Positions 8,778 to 17,683 of a stretch of 64,000 nt of DNA are shown here, one piece after another. Source of the DNA: Clostridia bacterium. Lineage in GTDB: Bacteria > Bacillota > Clostridia > UBA1381. Position numbers and translations under genes: made by a program. The stretch is taken from the NCBI GenBank assembly GCA_900751885.1, contig CAADTH010000064.1, positions 310,001-374,000 of the forward strand, read 5' to 3'. How positions within the stretch are numbered: position 1 is the first letter of the stretch; the number at the start of each line of letters is the position of its first letter. The notes under the pieces were generated by a model. The model saw only the letters and a list, made by a program, of their open reading frames with translations, was not told the origin of the DNA and did no database searches.

Positions 8778-8813
8778 AAAACGGTTGGTTTGAAGCATCA
8801 AACCAACCGTTTT
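8778..8813. terminator. Bidirectional terminator between sod and leuS
   Basis: 16-bp perfect stem (8778-8793 with 8798-8813), loop AGCA, with A/T tracts on both sides. Confidence 0.92.
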
Positions 8814-8823
8814 TTTATATCTT

Positions 8824-11235
8824 CTATTTTACAACTACGTTTACAAGCTTTCCAGGTACGGCAATCACTTTAACTACCGTTTTCCCCTCAATCAACTGTT
8901 TAAGCTTTTCCGACGCCATTGCCGCATCCTCAGTCGCTTTTTTATCCAGCCCAGACGGAACCATCATCTTATCACGGATTTTTCCATTGACCTGGACAAC
9001 AATTTCAATTTCATCATCAATCGTTTTTGCTTCGTCGTAAACCGGCCATGATTGAGTTGCCAGAAGTCCACCCGTTCCATACCTCTCCCAAAGCTCCTCT
9101 GTCATATGAGGTGCGACGGGATTTAAAAGCGTAATGAGAACGCGGTACTCTCCCTTTGTGACACGTTCCACTCGGTAACATTCATTTACCAACGACATAA
9201 GTGCCGCAATGCCAGTGTTGTATTTCATGCGCTCATAATCCTCCCCCACCTTCTTGATAGTCTTATGAACACTATTTTCAAGCTCCTTGGAATACCCTTC
9301 ATCCTCTATCATCATCTCCTGCAACTTCCATACACGTTCCAGGAATTTATAGCATCCGCGAAGCCCCTTTTGCGACCACGGTGTAGACTGGTCAAATGCT
9401 CCCAAAAACATCTCATAGGTGCGGAACGCGTCTGCGCCGAATTCATTTACCACATCATCAGGATTGATGACATTACCGCGTGATTTTGACATTTTCTCGT
9501 TGTTCTCTCCGAGAATCATTCCATGCGATGTCCTTTTGTGATATGGCTCCTTTGTCGGTACGACGCCAATATCATATAAAAATTTATGCCAGAATCGAGA
9601 ATAGAGAAGATGAAGCGTCGTATGCTCCATTCCACCGTTATACCAATCCACCGGTGACCAATATTCCAGCGCTTCCTTGGATGCCAACGCACTGTCATTG
9701 TCTGGATCCATGTAGCGAAGAAAATACCAAGAAGAACCCGCCCACTGCGGCATGGTATCTGTCTCACGCTGTGCATGTCCGCCGCACTTCGGGCAAGCCG
9801 TCTCAATCCAGTCATACGCTTTTGCAAGGGGAGATTCCCCATTTTCTCCCGGTTCAAACGTATCTAGATCCGGAAGCTCCAGAGGAAGCTCGTCATCCGG
9901 AACCGGCACCCAGCCGCACTTATCACAGTGTACCAGTGGAATTGGCTCTCCCCAATATCTCTGGCGGGAGAATACCCAATCTCGGAGCTTGTAATTGACT
10001 TTACGTTTTCCCAGCCCCTTCTCCTCCAGATAGTCAATCATTGCCGGAATTGCTTCCTTGACGCGCTTTCCGTCCAAAAAACCAGAGTTGACCATCACAC
10101 CGTCCGATACATCGGTATATGCCTCTTTTTGTACATCCTCACCGCCCGCAACCACTTCAATGATTGGAAGCTCGAACTTCTTCGCGAATTCCCAGTCACG
10201 GCTGTCATGTGCGGGTACCGCCATAATTGCGCCAGTACCATACGTGACGAGTACATAGTCTGAAATCCAGACAGGGAGTTTTTGTCCATTGACTGGATTT
10301 ACCGCATACACGCCCTCAAGCTGTACGCCTGTCTTTTCCTTCGCAAGCTCTGTGCGTTCAAATTCCGATTTACGGCTTGCCTGTTCTATATATTTTGTTA
10401 CCTGTCCCCAATTTTCGATACGGTCTTTTAGCTTTTGCAGCAGCGGATGCTCTGGTGCAAGCACCACGTAAGTCGCACCAAAGAGTGTATCCGGACGAGT
10501 TGTATACACTGTTAATTTATCGCCGGAATCGAGTGTGAAGTTGACCTCTGCACCTTCTGATCGTCCAATCCAGTTCTTTTGCTGAGTTTTTACCTTCTCG
10601 ATGAAGTCTAGCTCATCTAAATCGTCGATCAATCTCTGTGCATACTCTGTGATTTTCAGCATCCATTGACTCTTTCTGCGCTGAACGACCTCACTTCCGC
10701 ACCGCTCACACACTCCGCCCACAACCTCTTCATTGGAAAGTCCAACCTTACAGCCTGTGCACCAGTTGATTGGCATTTCCTGTTTATAGGCGAGTCCTTT
10801 TTCAAACAGCTTCAAAAAAATCCACTGCGTCCACTTATAATAGGATGGATCTGTCGTGTTGACCTCACGCTCCCAATCAAAGGAGAATCCAAGCGATTTG
10901 AGCTGACGCTTGAAATTCTTGATATTATTCTCCGTCACGATTTTTGGATGCACTTTATTTTTAATCGCATAGTTTTCCGTCGGAAGTCCAAAGGCATCCC
11001 ATCCCATTGGGAACAGAACATTATACCCTTCCATCCGGCGCTTTCTGGCAATCACATCAATCGCCGTATATCCACGCGGATGCCCCACGTGAAGTCCCAT
11101 TCCAGATGGATACGGAAACTCCACAAGTGCATAAAACTTTGGTTTGTCACTACCTGTCACTGCGTGAAAACAATTTGCTTCATCCCATTTATCCTGCCAC
11201 TTTTTTTCAATGTCTTTAAAATTGTATTGCTCCAT
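8824..11235 (-). CDS. leuS: Leucyl-tRNA synthetase
   Basis: 803 residues, normal for bacterial LeuRS. The class I HIGH motif appears as HVGHPRGY near residue 50 and the KMSKS motif as KMSKSRGNV. An editing (CP1) domain lies between them, and two zinc-type CxxC pairs are visible (CTGC, CERC). It charges tRNA-Leu and hydrolyses mischarged products. Start at ATG 11235 with GGGGGAAG upstream; the longer frame to 11295 overlaps rsfS and is rejected. It is the last gene of the rplU-to-leuS run, 26 bases after rsfS. tRNA-Leu(GAG) is encoded nearby on the other strand. Confidence 0.97.
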   Translation of the reverse strand: MEQYNFKDIEKKWQDKWDEANCFHAVTGSDKPKFYALVEFPYPSGMGLHVGHPRGYTAIDVIARKRRMEGYNVLFPMGWDAFGLPTENYAIKNKVHPKIVTENNIKNFKRQLKSLGFSFDWEREVNTTDPSYYKWTQWIFLKLFEKGLAYKQEMPINWCTGCKVGLSNEEVVGGVCERCGSEVVQRRKSQWMLKITEYAQRLIDDLDELDFIEKVKTQQKNWIGRSEGAEVNFTLDSGDKLTVYTTRPDTLFGATYVVLAPEHPLLQKLKDRIENWGQVTKYIEQASRKSEFERTELAKEKTGVQLEGVYAVNPVNGQKLPVWISDYVLVTYGTGAIMAVPAHDSRDWEFAKKFELPIIEVVAGGEDVQKEAYTDVSDGVMVNSGFLDGKRVKEAIPAMIDYLEEKGLGKRKVNYKLRDWVFSRQRYWGEPIPLVHCDKCGWVPVPDDELPLELPDLDTFEPGENGESPLAKAYDWIETACPKCGGHAQRETDTMPQWAGSSWYFLRYMDPDNDSALASKEALEYWSPVDWYNGGMEHTTLHLLYSRFWHKFLYDIGVVPTKEPYHKRTSHGMILGENNEKMSKSRGNVINPDDVVNEFGADAFRTYEMFLGAFDQSTPWSQKGLRGCYKFLERVWKLQEMMIEDEGYSKELENSVHKTIKKVGEDYERMKYNTGIAALMSLVNECYRVERVTKGEYRVLITLLNPVAPHMTEELWERYGTGGLLATQSWPVYDEAKTIDDEIEIVVQVNGKIRDKMMVPSGLDKKATEDAAMASEKLKQLIEGKTVVKVIAVPGKLVNVVVK

Positions 11236-11261
11236 TTTCTTCCCCCTGAACTCAATTTTAT

Positions 11262-11603
11262 TTAAGAAAGTGCTATCTCCTGCGCATCTGTCCATAAACG
11301 CTCAATCCCATAAAATTCCCGCGTCTCCTCCAGAAAAATATGCACAATCACATCACTGTAGTCCATCAAAATCCATGTCCCTGATTGGTATCCTTCGATA
11401 TGCGCCGGCTCGATTCCCGTCTCAGACAATCTTTCCTCCACCTCGTCTGCACATGCACGCATTTGCACAGCAGACGAACAGGATGCAATCACAAAGTAAT
11501 CTGAAAGTGTTGTCAGCTCTACCACCTTTAGAAGAGTGATATCTTTTGCTTTTTTATCGTCTAAGCATGCCGCAATTTTCTTCGCTTTTTCCAGTATCTC
11601 CAT
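11262..11603 (-). CDS. rsfS: Ribosome silencing factor RsfS
   Basis: 113-residue protein that binds L14 of the large ribosomal subunit and blocks subunit joining under starvation. The conserved core is visible as KAKDITLLKVVELTTLSDYF and WILMDYSDVIVHIFLEETRE. AGGAGG lies just upstream of ATG 11603. It follows nadD-yqeK, its usual neighbour. Confidence 0.95.
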   Translation of the reverse strand: MEILEKAKKIAACLDDKKAKDITLLKVVELTTLSDYFVIASCSSAVQMRACADEVEERLSETGIEPAHIEGYQSGTWILMDYSDVIVHIFLEETREFYGIERLWTDAQEIALS

Positions 11604-11652
11604 TCAATAATTCCTCCTGAAACAATCCATTTTTCTTATCTTACTACAAAAT

Positions 11653-12816
11653 CTATTTTTTGTCTACTTGCATGAGTAAAAAATTACGTGCCTCTATGGT
11701 ATTCGGATGCAAGAGCACTTCTTTTTTGATATTGAAAAGAAGGGAGGAATCAAACGCACAAATCATTGCCCGGTCAATATTCTCAAACGCCAGCGTACGC
11801 AATTCGTCCACCCCCGGAAACTTACGAAGCGGCTCAATGATATCTGCCAGATATACAATCTTTTCAAGCATTGTCATATGCGCTCTACCAACCGTGTGAT
11901 ATCGAATCGCGTTTAAAATTTGTTCATCATCCACATCAAATTCTACCTCTGCAATTTTTGCTCCAAGTGGTGCATGAATCAAAGACGGAGATGTTTTTTC
12001 TATATCGGAAAGAGCGACGTTCAGTTCATCACACCGCTTCGGCATTTCATATCCAGGGATATTTTTCGCACAATCATGCAAGATTCCTGCCATGTATGCC
12101 CTATCCGAATCCTCGCCATAGTGCTGTGCCAGCTTAATTGCCATTTTTGATACATTCATGCTATGGCGGAACTGTTTTTCTGTGAGCATTTCACGCAGGC
12201 GCTCCTTGCGGTCAACAGGCTCTTTAAACCATCCTCCGCTCGTGATAAACTCCTCCACCTTCGGCGGCACGAGATAACGGATGGAATGTCCCTGACGTAC
12301 CTGCTCTCGGATAATTGAAGATGACAAATCGAATAGCGGTGCATGAATTTTGTATACCTTCGCTTGATACTGCATACGCGTCTGTTCAATAAACCGATCG
12401 ATATCATCTGTACACCCTGCTCTGTTAAACACCAAAAGGGTACAAAGCTCAGCAATTTTCTCTGGCATATACCACTCCGAAAAATGAACGAGTGAATCTG
12501 CACCAATAATGAAAAACAGCTCGTCATCTGGATACTTCTCTTTGAAATGCAGAAGCGTTGTCGCCGTATAAGAATATCCGTTTCTTTCCACCTCATAATC
12601 ACAAGGTTCAAATTTTTTATTGTCCTCTGTGGCAAGCTCTACCATGCGGTGACGAGCCTGTGCATTCACTATTTTTATGTCCCTCTTATGAGGCGGATTC
12701 CCACTTGTCACAAATAGTACCTTATCCAGCATAAATTCATCCATCGCAAACTGCGCAATCGCTAAATGTACATTATGAATTGGACAAAATGTTCCTCCCA
12801 TAATTCCGACTCTCAT
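11653..12816 (-). CDS. nadD: Nicotinate-nucleotide adenylyltransferase fused to YqeK-type HD hydrolase
   Basis: 387 residues with two enzymes in one chain. Residues 1-200 are NadD, which makes deamido-NAD from nicotinate mononucleotide and ATP: GGTFCPIHNVHL at the N-terminus and the SSSIIREQV signature near 165-175. Residues ~205-387 form an HD domain of the YqeK family (Ap4A-hydrolysing): H in FRHSMNV and the HD pair in GILHDCAK. In many Firmicutes these are two adjacent genes (nadD, yqeK); here there is no stop between them. The gene begins 2 bases after yhbY. Confidence 0.93.
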   Translation of the reverse strand: MRVGIMGGTFCPIHNVHLAIAQFAMDEFMLDKVLFVTSGNPPHKRDIKIVNAQARHRMVELATEDNKKFEPCDYEVERNGYSYTATTLLHFKEKYPDDELFFIIGADSLVHFSEWYMPEKIAELCTLLVFNRAGCTDDIDRFIEQTRMQYQAKVYKIHAPLFDLSSSIIREQVRQGHSIRYLVPPKVEEFITSGGWFKEPVDRKERLREMLTEKQFRHSMNVSKMAIKLAQHYGEDSDRAYMAGILHDCAKNIPGYEMPKRCDELNVALSDIEKTSPSLIHAPLGAKIAEVEFDVDDEQILNAIRYHTVGRAHMTMLEKIVYLADIIEPLRKFPGVDELRTLAFENIDRAMICAFDSSLLFNIKKEVLLHPNTIEARNFLLMQVDKK

Positions 12817-12818
12817 TG

Positions 12819-13124
12819 TTACACCCCCGGAAGCTGAATTTTTTTATCTTTTTTCGTCGGTTTTGGCGCTCTATACAGTACAAATTTTGACCCGATTGCC
12901 TGTACAGGCTCAGCGTGAAGCTCCTTCGCCACTTCATTGCACAGCTCTTTTGTGTCCCTTCCGGCGCTTTCCAGCACATGAATTTTGATAATCTCCCTTG
13001 CCTCCAGCGCATTGGAGAGCTGATGGAGCATTTCATCTGAAACGCCCCCTTTTCCGATTTGAAAAATCGGGTCAATATCATGAGCGAGCTTTCTCAAGTA
13101 TGCTCGTTGTTTGCTTGTTATCAT
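12819..13124 (-). CDS. yhbY: YhbY / CRM-domain RNA-binding protein
   Basis: 101 residues, one CRS1-YhbY domain. The start LTSKQRAYLRKLAHDIDPIF and the GKGGVSDEMLHQL GxxG loop are typical. It binds pre-50S ribosomal particles in other bacteria. It lies between obg and nadD, its usual place in Firmicutes. The first codon is ATG at 13124 preceded by AGGAG. Confidence 0.93.
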   Translation of the reverse strand: MITSKQRAYLRKLAHDIDPIFQIGKGGVSDEMLHQLSNALEAREIIKIHVLESAGRDTKELCNEVAKELHAEPVQAIGSKFVLYRAPKPTKKDKKIQLPGV

Positions 13125-13203
13125 TGCCTACTCCTTTTGTGTTTTCTATATTTGCTAATATTTTTATTTCCCAAATAATAGTGAAGCGATTATGCGGAAC
13201 ACA

Positions 13204-14481
13204 TTACCATACAAATTCAAATTCCAAATCACCAATCCGTACGGTATCGCCTTCCTTACATCCAGCTTCCACCAATGCGTCAATCGCACCGCGTTTTCTC
13301 AGTGCTCTCTGAAAATACTGAAGCGATTCCTCATCGGAAAAATTCACACTGCCCCCGACCGCTTCAATCCATGAGCCAGAAAGCACGTACACCTCATTGT
13401 CTCTGCTAACCTCAAATCCAGGACCTTCTTCTAGCCCCTCAGGCTCATTGATATCAAGCTCTGGTTCAAACACCTGAATCGGCGGAAGCTTGGAGAGCTC
13501 CTCAAAGGCACGCTTCATCAATGCATCCACTCCCTGACGCGTCGCCGCCGATATCTCAAACACTTCATATCCACGCTGCTTCATTTCCTTTTGAAATGTT
13601 TCGAAGGCTTCTCTGTCTTGGATGATATCTACCTTATTTGCTGCAACAATCTGCGGACGGTTTTCAAGCTCCAGATTATACTGGGAAAGCTCCTGATTGA
13701 TAATATCAAAGTCCGCAATCGGATTACGTCCTTCAATCCCAGACACATCTACCACATGAATCAATAATCTTGTGCGCTCAATGTGCCTTAAAAATTCATG
13801 TCCGAGTCCCACTCCCTCGCTTGCTCCCTCGATAATCCCCGGAATATCCGCTAAAATAAAGCTCATTTCCTCGCCCAACTCTACCACTCCAAGATTTGGC
13901 TCAAGCGTGGTAAAATGGTAATTCGCAATTTTAGGAGTAGCTCCTGTTGTTACCGAAAGCAGCGTGGATTTACCGACATTCGGGAAGCCCACCAATCCTA
14001 CATCCGCCAAAAGCTTCAATTCCAGAACCACTTCACGTTCATCGCCTTTTTGACCATTCTTTGCAAAATTCGGCGTTTGACGAGTGGAGGTCGCAAAATG
14101 GGCATTTCCCCATCCACCATTGCCGCCGCGTGCCAAAATGACATCGTGCTCTGGTTCAGACAAGTCTGCCAGAACCTTTCCCGTCGCTGCGTCCCGCACA
14201 ACTGTCCCCTGGGGAACACGCACGATCAGGTCTTCCCCACGCTTTCCAAAGCACTTGTTCCCAGAACCATTCTCCCCATTTTGTGCCGCGTATTTGCGCT
14301 TATAACGGAAATCAACCAGAGTAGAAAGCCCCAAATCCACACGGAAAACCACATTACCACCCTTGCCGCCATCACCGCCATCCGGTCCGCCGGCTGCAAC
14401 GTATTTTTCCCTATGGAATGCAATTGCCCCGTCTCCACCTTTCCCTGCTTTAATCCATATCTTTGCTTTATCTGTAAACAT
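13204..14481 (-). CDS. obg: GTPase Obg
   Basis: 425-residue essential GTPase for 50S assembly and growth control. Three parts are seen: the glycine-rich Obg fold (GKGGDGAIAFHREKYVAAGG), the G domain (GFPNVGKSTLL, DIPGI, NKVD), and the C-terminal OCT domain (~350-425). Two adjacent ATG codons occur (14484, 14481); AAGGAG sits 7 bases before the second, which I chose. The third gene of the rplU operon. Confidence 0.96.
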   Translation of the reverse strand: MFTDKAKIWIKAGKGGDGAIAFHREKYVAAGGPDGGDGGKGGNVVFRVDLGLSTLVDFRYKRKYAAQNGENGSGNKCFGKRGEDLIVRVPQGTVVRDAATGKVLADLSEPEHDVILARGGNGGWGNAHFATSTRQTPNFAKNGQKGDEREVVLELKLLADVGLVGFPNVGKSTLLSVTTGATPKIANYHFTTLEPNLGVVELGEEMSFILADIPGIIEGASEGVGLGHEFLRHIERTRLLIHVVDVSGIEGRNPIADFDIINQELSQYNLELENRPQIVAANKVDIIQDREAFETFQKEMKQRGYEVFEISAATRQGVDALMKRAFEELSKLPPIQVFEPELDINEPEGLEEGPGFEVSRDNEVYVLSGSWIEAVGGSVNFSDEESLQYFQRALRKRGAIDALVEAGCKEGDTVRIGDLEFEFVW

Positions 14482-14609
14482 CATTTGTCTCCTTGCATTC
14501 AAAGTACGAAAGCAATCCTGCTTTTCTATCGGTTATTGTATCCGTTTCGCGTAAAAATTACAATGAAATAAGAAAAATCCCAGACCGCGCAAGTCTGAGA
14601 TTTTTTTCA

Positions 14610-14876
14610 TTATTGTGCTGCAGACTCGCTGTAAACACTGCACTGTGTTTTGGATCTGCCTTTTCTCTCAAATTTTACTTTTCCATCAACCAACGCAAAC
14701 AATGTATCATCACTTCCGATTCCCACATTGTTTCCTGGATGAATCTTTGTGCCACGCTGTCTTACCAGAATATTTCCTGCCAAAACAAACTGACCATCTG
14801 CACGTTTCACACCCAATCGTTTCGATTCACTGTCACGACCGTTTTTGGTGCTTCCCATACCTTTCTTATGAGCCAT
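14610..14876 (-). CDS. rpmA: 50S ribosomal protein L27
   Basis: 88 residues. It starts directly with MAHKKGMGSTKNGRDSESKR. In many Firmicutes L27 has a short hydrophobic leader (ending in FFA) removed by the protease Prp, encoded between rplU and rpmA. Neither the leader nor prp is present here: the frame upstream of ATG 14876 meets a TAA within eight codons, and only 67 bases separate it from rplU. GAGGTG gives the ribosome binding site. Confidence 0.96.
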   Translation of the reverse strand: MAHKKGMGSTKNGRDSESKRLGVKRADGQFVLAGNILVRQRGTKIHPGNNVGIGSDDTLFALVDGKVKFERKGRSKTQCSVYSESAAQ

Positions 14877-14943
14877 TACAAAACACCTCAGCTTTCCAAA
14901 TTAAATTTTCTTGAAAGCACTGAACTCAAGTCCAGATACTGAT

Positions 14944-15255
14944 TTACGCATTGATTTTTTCAATTACTACCTTTGTAAAAGGCTGTCTATGACCTTTTTT
15001 ACGGCGATAATTTTTCTTTCTTTTCATTTTAAAGACATAAATCTTCTTTGTCTTACCATTCTTTACAACGTTTGCCGTCACACTTGCACCATCAACAACC
15101 GGTGCGCCGATTGTTACATTTTCGCCATCTGCAACTGCCAACACCTTGTCGAATGTATAGCTTGTACCTTCCTCTACATCGAGCTTCTCCACAAAAAGTG
15201 TGTCGCCCTCTGATACCTTGTACTGTTTGCCGCCTGTTTCAATAATCGCGTACAT
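14944..15255 (-). CDS. rplU: 50S ribosomal protein L21
   Basis: 103 residues, start MYAIIETGGKQYKVSEGDTL, ending in the conserved RKKNYRRKKGHRQPFTKVVI. First gene of the operon rplU-rpmA-obg-yhbY-nadD/yqeK-rsfS-leuS. It has a consensus promoter and a structured leader at 15292-15321. Confidence 0.97.
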   Translation of the reverse strand: MYAIIETGGKQYKVSEGDTLFVEKLDVEEGTSYTFDKVLAVADGENVTIGAPVVDGASVTANVVKNGKTKKIYVFKMKRKKNYRRKKGHRQPFTKVVIEKINA

Positions 15256-15291
15256 GAATTACACCTCCTATTATTATGAAGTCACGCTATC

Positions 15292-15321
15292 ACAGGTACG
15301 CACATGCGTTTTTCAACCTGT
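15292..15321 (-). promoter_or_regulatory. Structured leader of rplU (L21-leader-like hairpin)
   Basis: On the minus strand an outer stem ACAGGT/ACCTGT (15316-15321 with 15292-15297) encloses an inner stem ACGCA/TGCGT. It lies between the promoter and the L21 start codon. Firmicutes use an autoregulatory L21 leader at this place. I infer the same role; I could not align it to the family model. Confidence 0.6.
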
Positions 15322-15341
15322 TCTATGCGGTTTACCAAAAT

Positions 15342-15370
15342 ATTATACCAAAGCGCAAAGAGGTTGTCAA
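15342..15370 (-). promoter_or_regulatory. rplU operon promoter
   Basis: Minus strand TTGACA (15365-15370), 17-base spacer, TATAAT (15342-15347): a perfect consensus promoter. Confidence 0.93.
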
Positions 15371-15440
15371 GAATTTTTTTATTTTTTGGCAGCATTTGCG
15401 TTCTTATCGTTTTAGTCTATAAGAGTAAACAACATAAAAA

Positions 15441-15458
15441 AAGGGCAAAATGCCCTTT
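15441..15458 (-). terminator. Terminator of the DUF1015 gene
   Basis: AAGGGCA (15441-15447) and TGCCCTT (15451-15457) form a short stem, followed on the minus strand by seven T. Confidence 0.8.
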
Positions 15459-16777
15459 TATTCATCCTCTAGTCTATGAATCACTATTCCTGTGGCTGGT
15501 TTTGGGAAAATATAAATGGACCTTTCCGGCATTTTCTCGCGTGCCAATGCGACATCGCGAATTTGATGCGGCTTGGTTGGATTGATTAAAAAGACACATC
15601 CATACCGTCCTTCCTGCACGTAGCGTACCGCCTTTGCAGCATTTTTGATGAAGGTGATTCTCTCATGGTAATTCTCCCTAGAGATATTCATAATTTCTCC
15701 CAATAACAGTGTATTGAGCACTGTGACATCCAAACTCCGGTAAGCATCTGATCTGTCCGGCATGAGAGATGCAAGGTAATCAAAATCTGTGAAGGTCAAG
15801 CGGTAAAAATAATTTCCACCGCAGTAAAGCGCAATCCGGTTTTGCTTGCGCGGTGTAGCAATCTGCTTAAGCATGGTTTCAACCAATTCATCCACGCTCG
15901 TATCTACAATGATTTTCTCAACCTTAAAATGCTCCTGCACCCCAGCAACCACAAATTCCTCTTTAAATCCCTTCGGACATGATACCAATCTGTGCACAGG
16001 AAACAAAATCAGTCCGTCCTCATTGGTATTCGTCAAAAGCGTCATCACATAATTATAGCGTTCATTTCCCGTATGGTTCGGATTCTGCTTCATCATCTGT
16101 CTGCGGTACTCCAAACAGGTCTCATACCGGTTCTGACCATCTGTGATAAACAACTGCTTGTCCTCAAGATTTTTCTGAATATACCCAATCGTTTCTACGT
16201 CTGTGATAATCCAAAGTCTCTGTATAATACCACTTTCCAGTGTAAATTCAGCATCTGGGACCTTCTCTGCAATATCATTGATGACCGACGTCAAACGCTT
16301 TTCCTGCTCGACGTACATACAGTTAATCATGCTGGTGTTTGCATTGGTGCTTTTGAGAAGCTTATAGCGGTCTTCCTTGAATTCTGCAATCGTATCCTCA
16401 CATGGGATGACAATATTTTGATCAAATTCTTCCAGCTCCAAAAGCGCAATAAACCCCTTATTGGTAAACGTCGTATCATGAATCGCAATCTCTTGTTCAT
16501 ACATATAGATTGCATTCTGTCCGTCCCGAAGCAAAATATCTTGTTCAATCCACTCTTTCATATAATTTGCAGCACGGGTATAGCAGTTCTCTTCTTCTGT
16601 ATCTGACTCATAGGAAAGTCCGCGATCTAGACGCACCACATTGTTCTCATGAAGCTCATAAAGCTCCTGCGCTTCCTTCCTTGAAATCGTATCATATGGC
16701 GGTGCGAGCACCTTGCCTAAATTATCTATTTTTTCTGAATTATATCGATATCCTTTAAATGGTATGATATGTGCCAT
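15458..16777 (-). CDS. DUF1015 family protein
   Basis: 439 residues, full length for the family. It starts MAHIIPFKGYRYNSEKIDNL, with the APPYD motif near residue 27 and ITDGQNRYETCLEYR in the middle; the family consensus there is DGHHRYET, so the His-His pair is changed to Gln-Asn. No signal peptide or membrane helix, so cytoplasmic. The family has no firmly proven activity that I know of. Single gene with its own terminator. Confidence 0.85.
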   Translation of the reverse strand: MAHIIPFKGYRYNSEKIDNLGKVLAPPYDTISRKEAQELYELHENNVVRLDRGLSYESDTEEENCYTRAANYMKEWIEQDILLRDGQNAIYMYEQEIAIHDTTFTNKGFIALLELEEFDQNIVIPCEDTIAEFKEDRYKLLKSTNANTSMINCMYVEQEKRLTSVINDIAEKVPDAEFTLESGIIQRLWIITDVETIGYIQKNLEDKQLFITDGQNRYETCLEYRRQMMKQNPNHTGNERYNYVMTLLTNTNEDGLILFPVHRLVSCPKGFKEEFVVAGVQEHFKVEKIIVDTSVDELVETMLKQIATPRKQNRIALYCGGNYFYRLTFTDFDYLASLMPDRSDAYRSLDVTVLNTLLLGEIMNISRENYHERITFIKNAAKAVRYVQEGRYGCVFLINPTKPHQIRDVALAREKMPERSIYIFPKPATGIVIHRLEDE

Positions 16778-17062
16778 TGTCCTTCCTCCCTTCGGTGCTT
16801 GATTACATTTTATACGAAGCCGATAGGATAGTCAATACAAAAGGGTATATTTTTGTATAATTTTTTTGTGTATTTTTTACAAAATTCTTTCAGATAATTT
16901 TTCAAAACAAAGAATACATAATTTTACTTGTTTATTCTAATGCCTCAATCACATAATAAGCATAGGAGAATCGAGCCCTACGTTCGATTGTCTCTCTTTG
17001 TAAAAAAATAAGCTTTATTATTTTTAAGCAAAGCGTACAGAAAAAAAGAAGGAGGTAACACC
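16778..17062. other. Intergenic region before the YtxH-like gene
   Basis: 285 bases, A/T-rich. It contains the small inverted repeat AATCGA / TCGATT (about 16970-16990). It must hold divergent promoters, but none has a convincing -35. Confidence 0.4.
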
Positions 17063-17239
17063 ATGACAGGTAAAGGTTTTATCAAGGGAATTACAACCGG
17101 ACTGATTGTTGGCACAGCGGTAACAATGCTCGCTGACCCAATCACTGACCGCCAGCGTCACCGCATCAAGAAAAAAACAAACGGTATGTTCAAGACAATC
17201 GGTGGCGCAATCGATTCCGCTATGAATATGATGAGATAA
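17063..17239 (+). CDS. Small YtxH-like membrane-associated protein
   Basis: 58 residues; a strong GGAGG lies 7 bases before ATG. The sequence begins MTGKGFIKGITTGLIVGTAV: a glycine-rich N-terminal hydrophobic segment (~residues 6-24) followed by a basic stretch (RQRHRIKKKTNG) and a short amphipathic tail. This is the size and layout of YtxH / gas-vesicle-like small proteins of Firmicutes. Own terminator directly after. Function unknown; that it is a real gene is well supported by the ribosome binding site and terminator. Confidence 0.8.
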   Translation: MTGKGFIKGITTGLIVGTAVTMLADPITDRQRHRIKKKTNGMFKTIGGAIDSAMNMMR

Positions 17240-17241
17240 CG

Positions 17242-17268
17242 AAAAAAGCGTACAAAGTACGCTTTTTT
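17242..17268. terminator. Terminator after the YtxH-like gene
   Basis: AAAAAAGCGTAC pairs with GTACGCTTTTTT around an AAA loop; works in both directions. Confidence 0.9.
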
Positions 17269-17292
17269 CTTATCAATTTTCTTTCTCTTATG

Positions 17293-17673
17293 TTATCTTC
17301 CCAGCATTTTATAGATTAGTGTCCCCACAAACGAGCCTATAAACGCCAATATCAGATATACGATTAGATGAACAACAGTCTGCATGTTATAGAAAAAGAA
17401 AATACTAAGTAAAAATACACCGCCGATAAAAAGCGGATACTTCCAGCTAAATCCATGTCTCACAGAATAAACTGCCGAAAAAATTATTACGCACATCGGG
17501 TTTGCCATCAACAGCAATACGTTAACCAATCCACTTGCCAATTCTTTGTTCCAAATCCCCAGCAAAATCGGTGCAAACGGTACAATCAAAAATACCAGCA
17601 TAATTGCAATCGCATACCCCTTTGCTGTTTCAAATCCAAATTCATCTGCCTTTTTTCCTAATTGATTTTTCAT
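17293..17673 (-). CDS. Small integral membrane protein, unknown
   Basis: 126 residues, four predicted TM segments (about 20-40, 48-68, 75-95, 100-122), short charged N-terminus MKNQLGKKADEFGFETAKG. AGGGGAT precedes ATG 17673; the longer frame lies in hisF and is rejected. It begins 10 bases after hisF and is probably co-transcribed with it. I do not recognise the family. Confidence 0.7.
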   Translation of the reverse strand: MKNQLGKKADEFGFETAKGYAIAIMLVFLIVPFAPILLGIWNKELASGLVNVLLLMANPMCVIIFSAVYSVRHGFSWKYPLFIGGVFLLSIFFFYNMQTVVHLIVYLILAFIGSFVGTLIYKMLGR

Positions 17674-17683
17674 ATCATATCCC

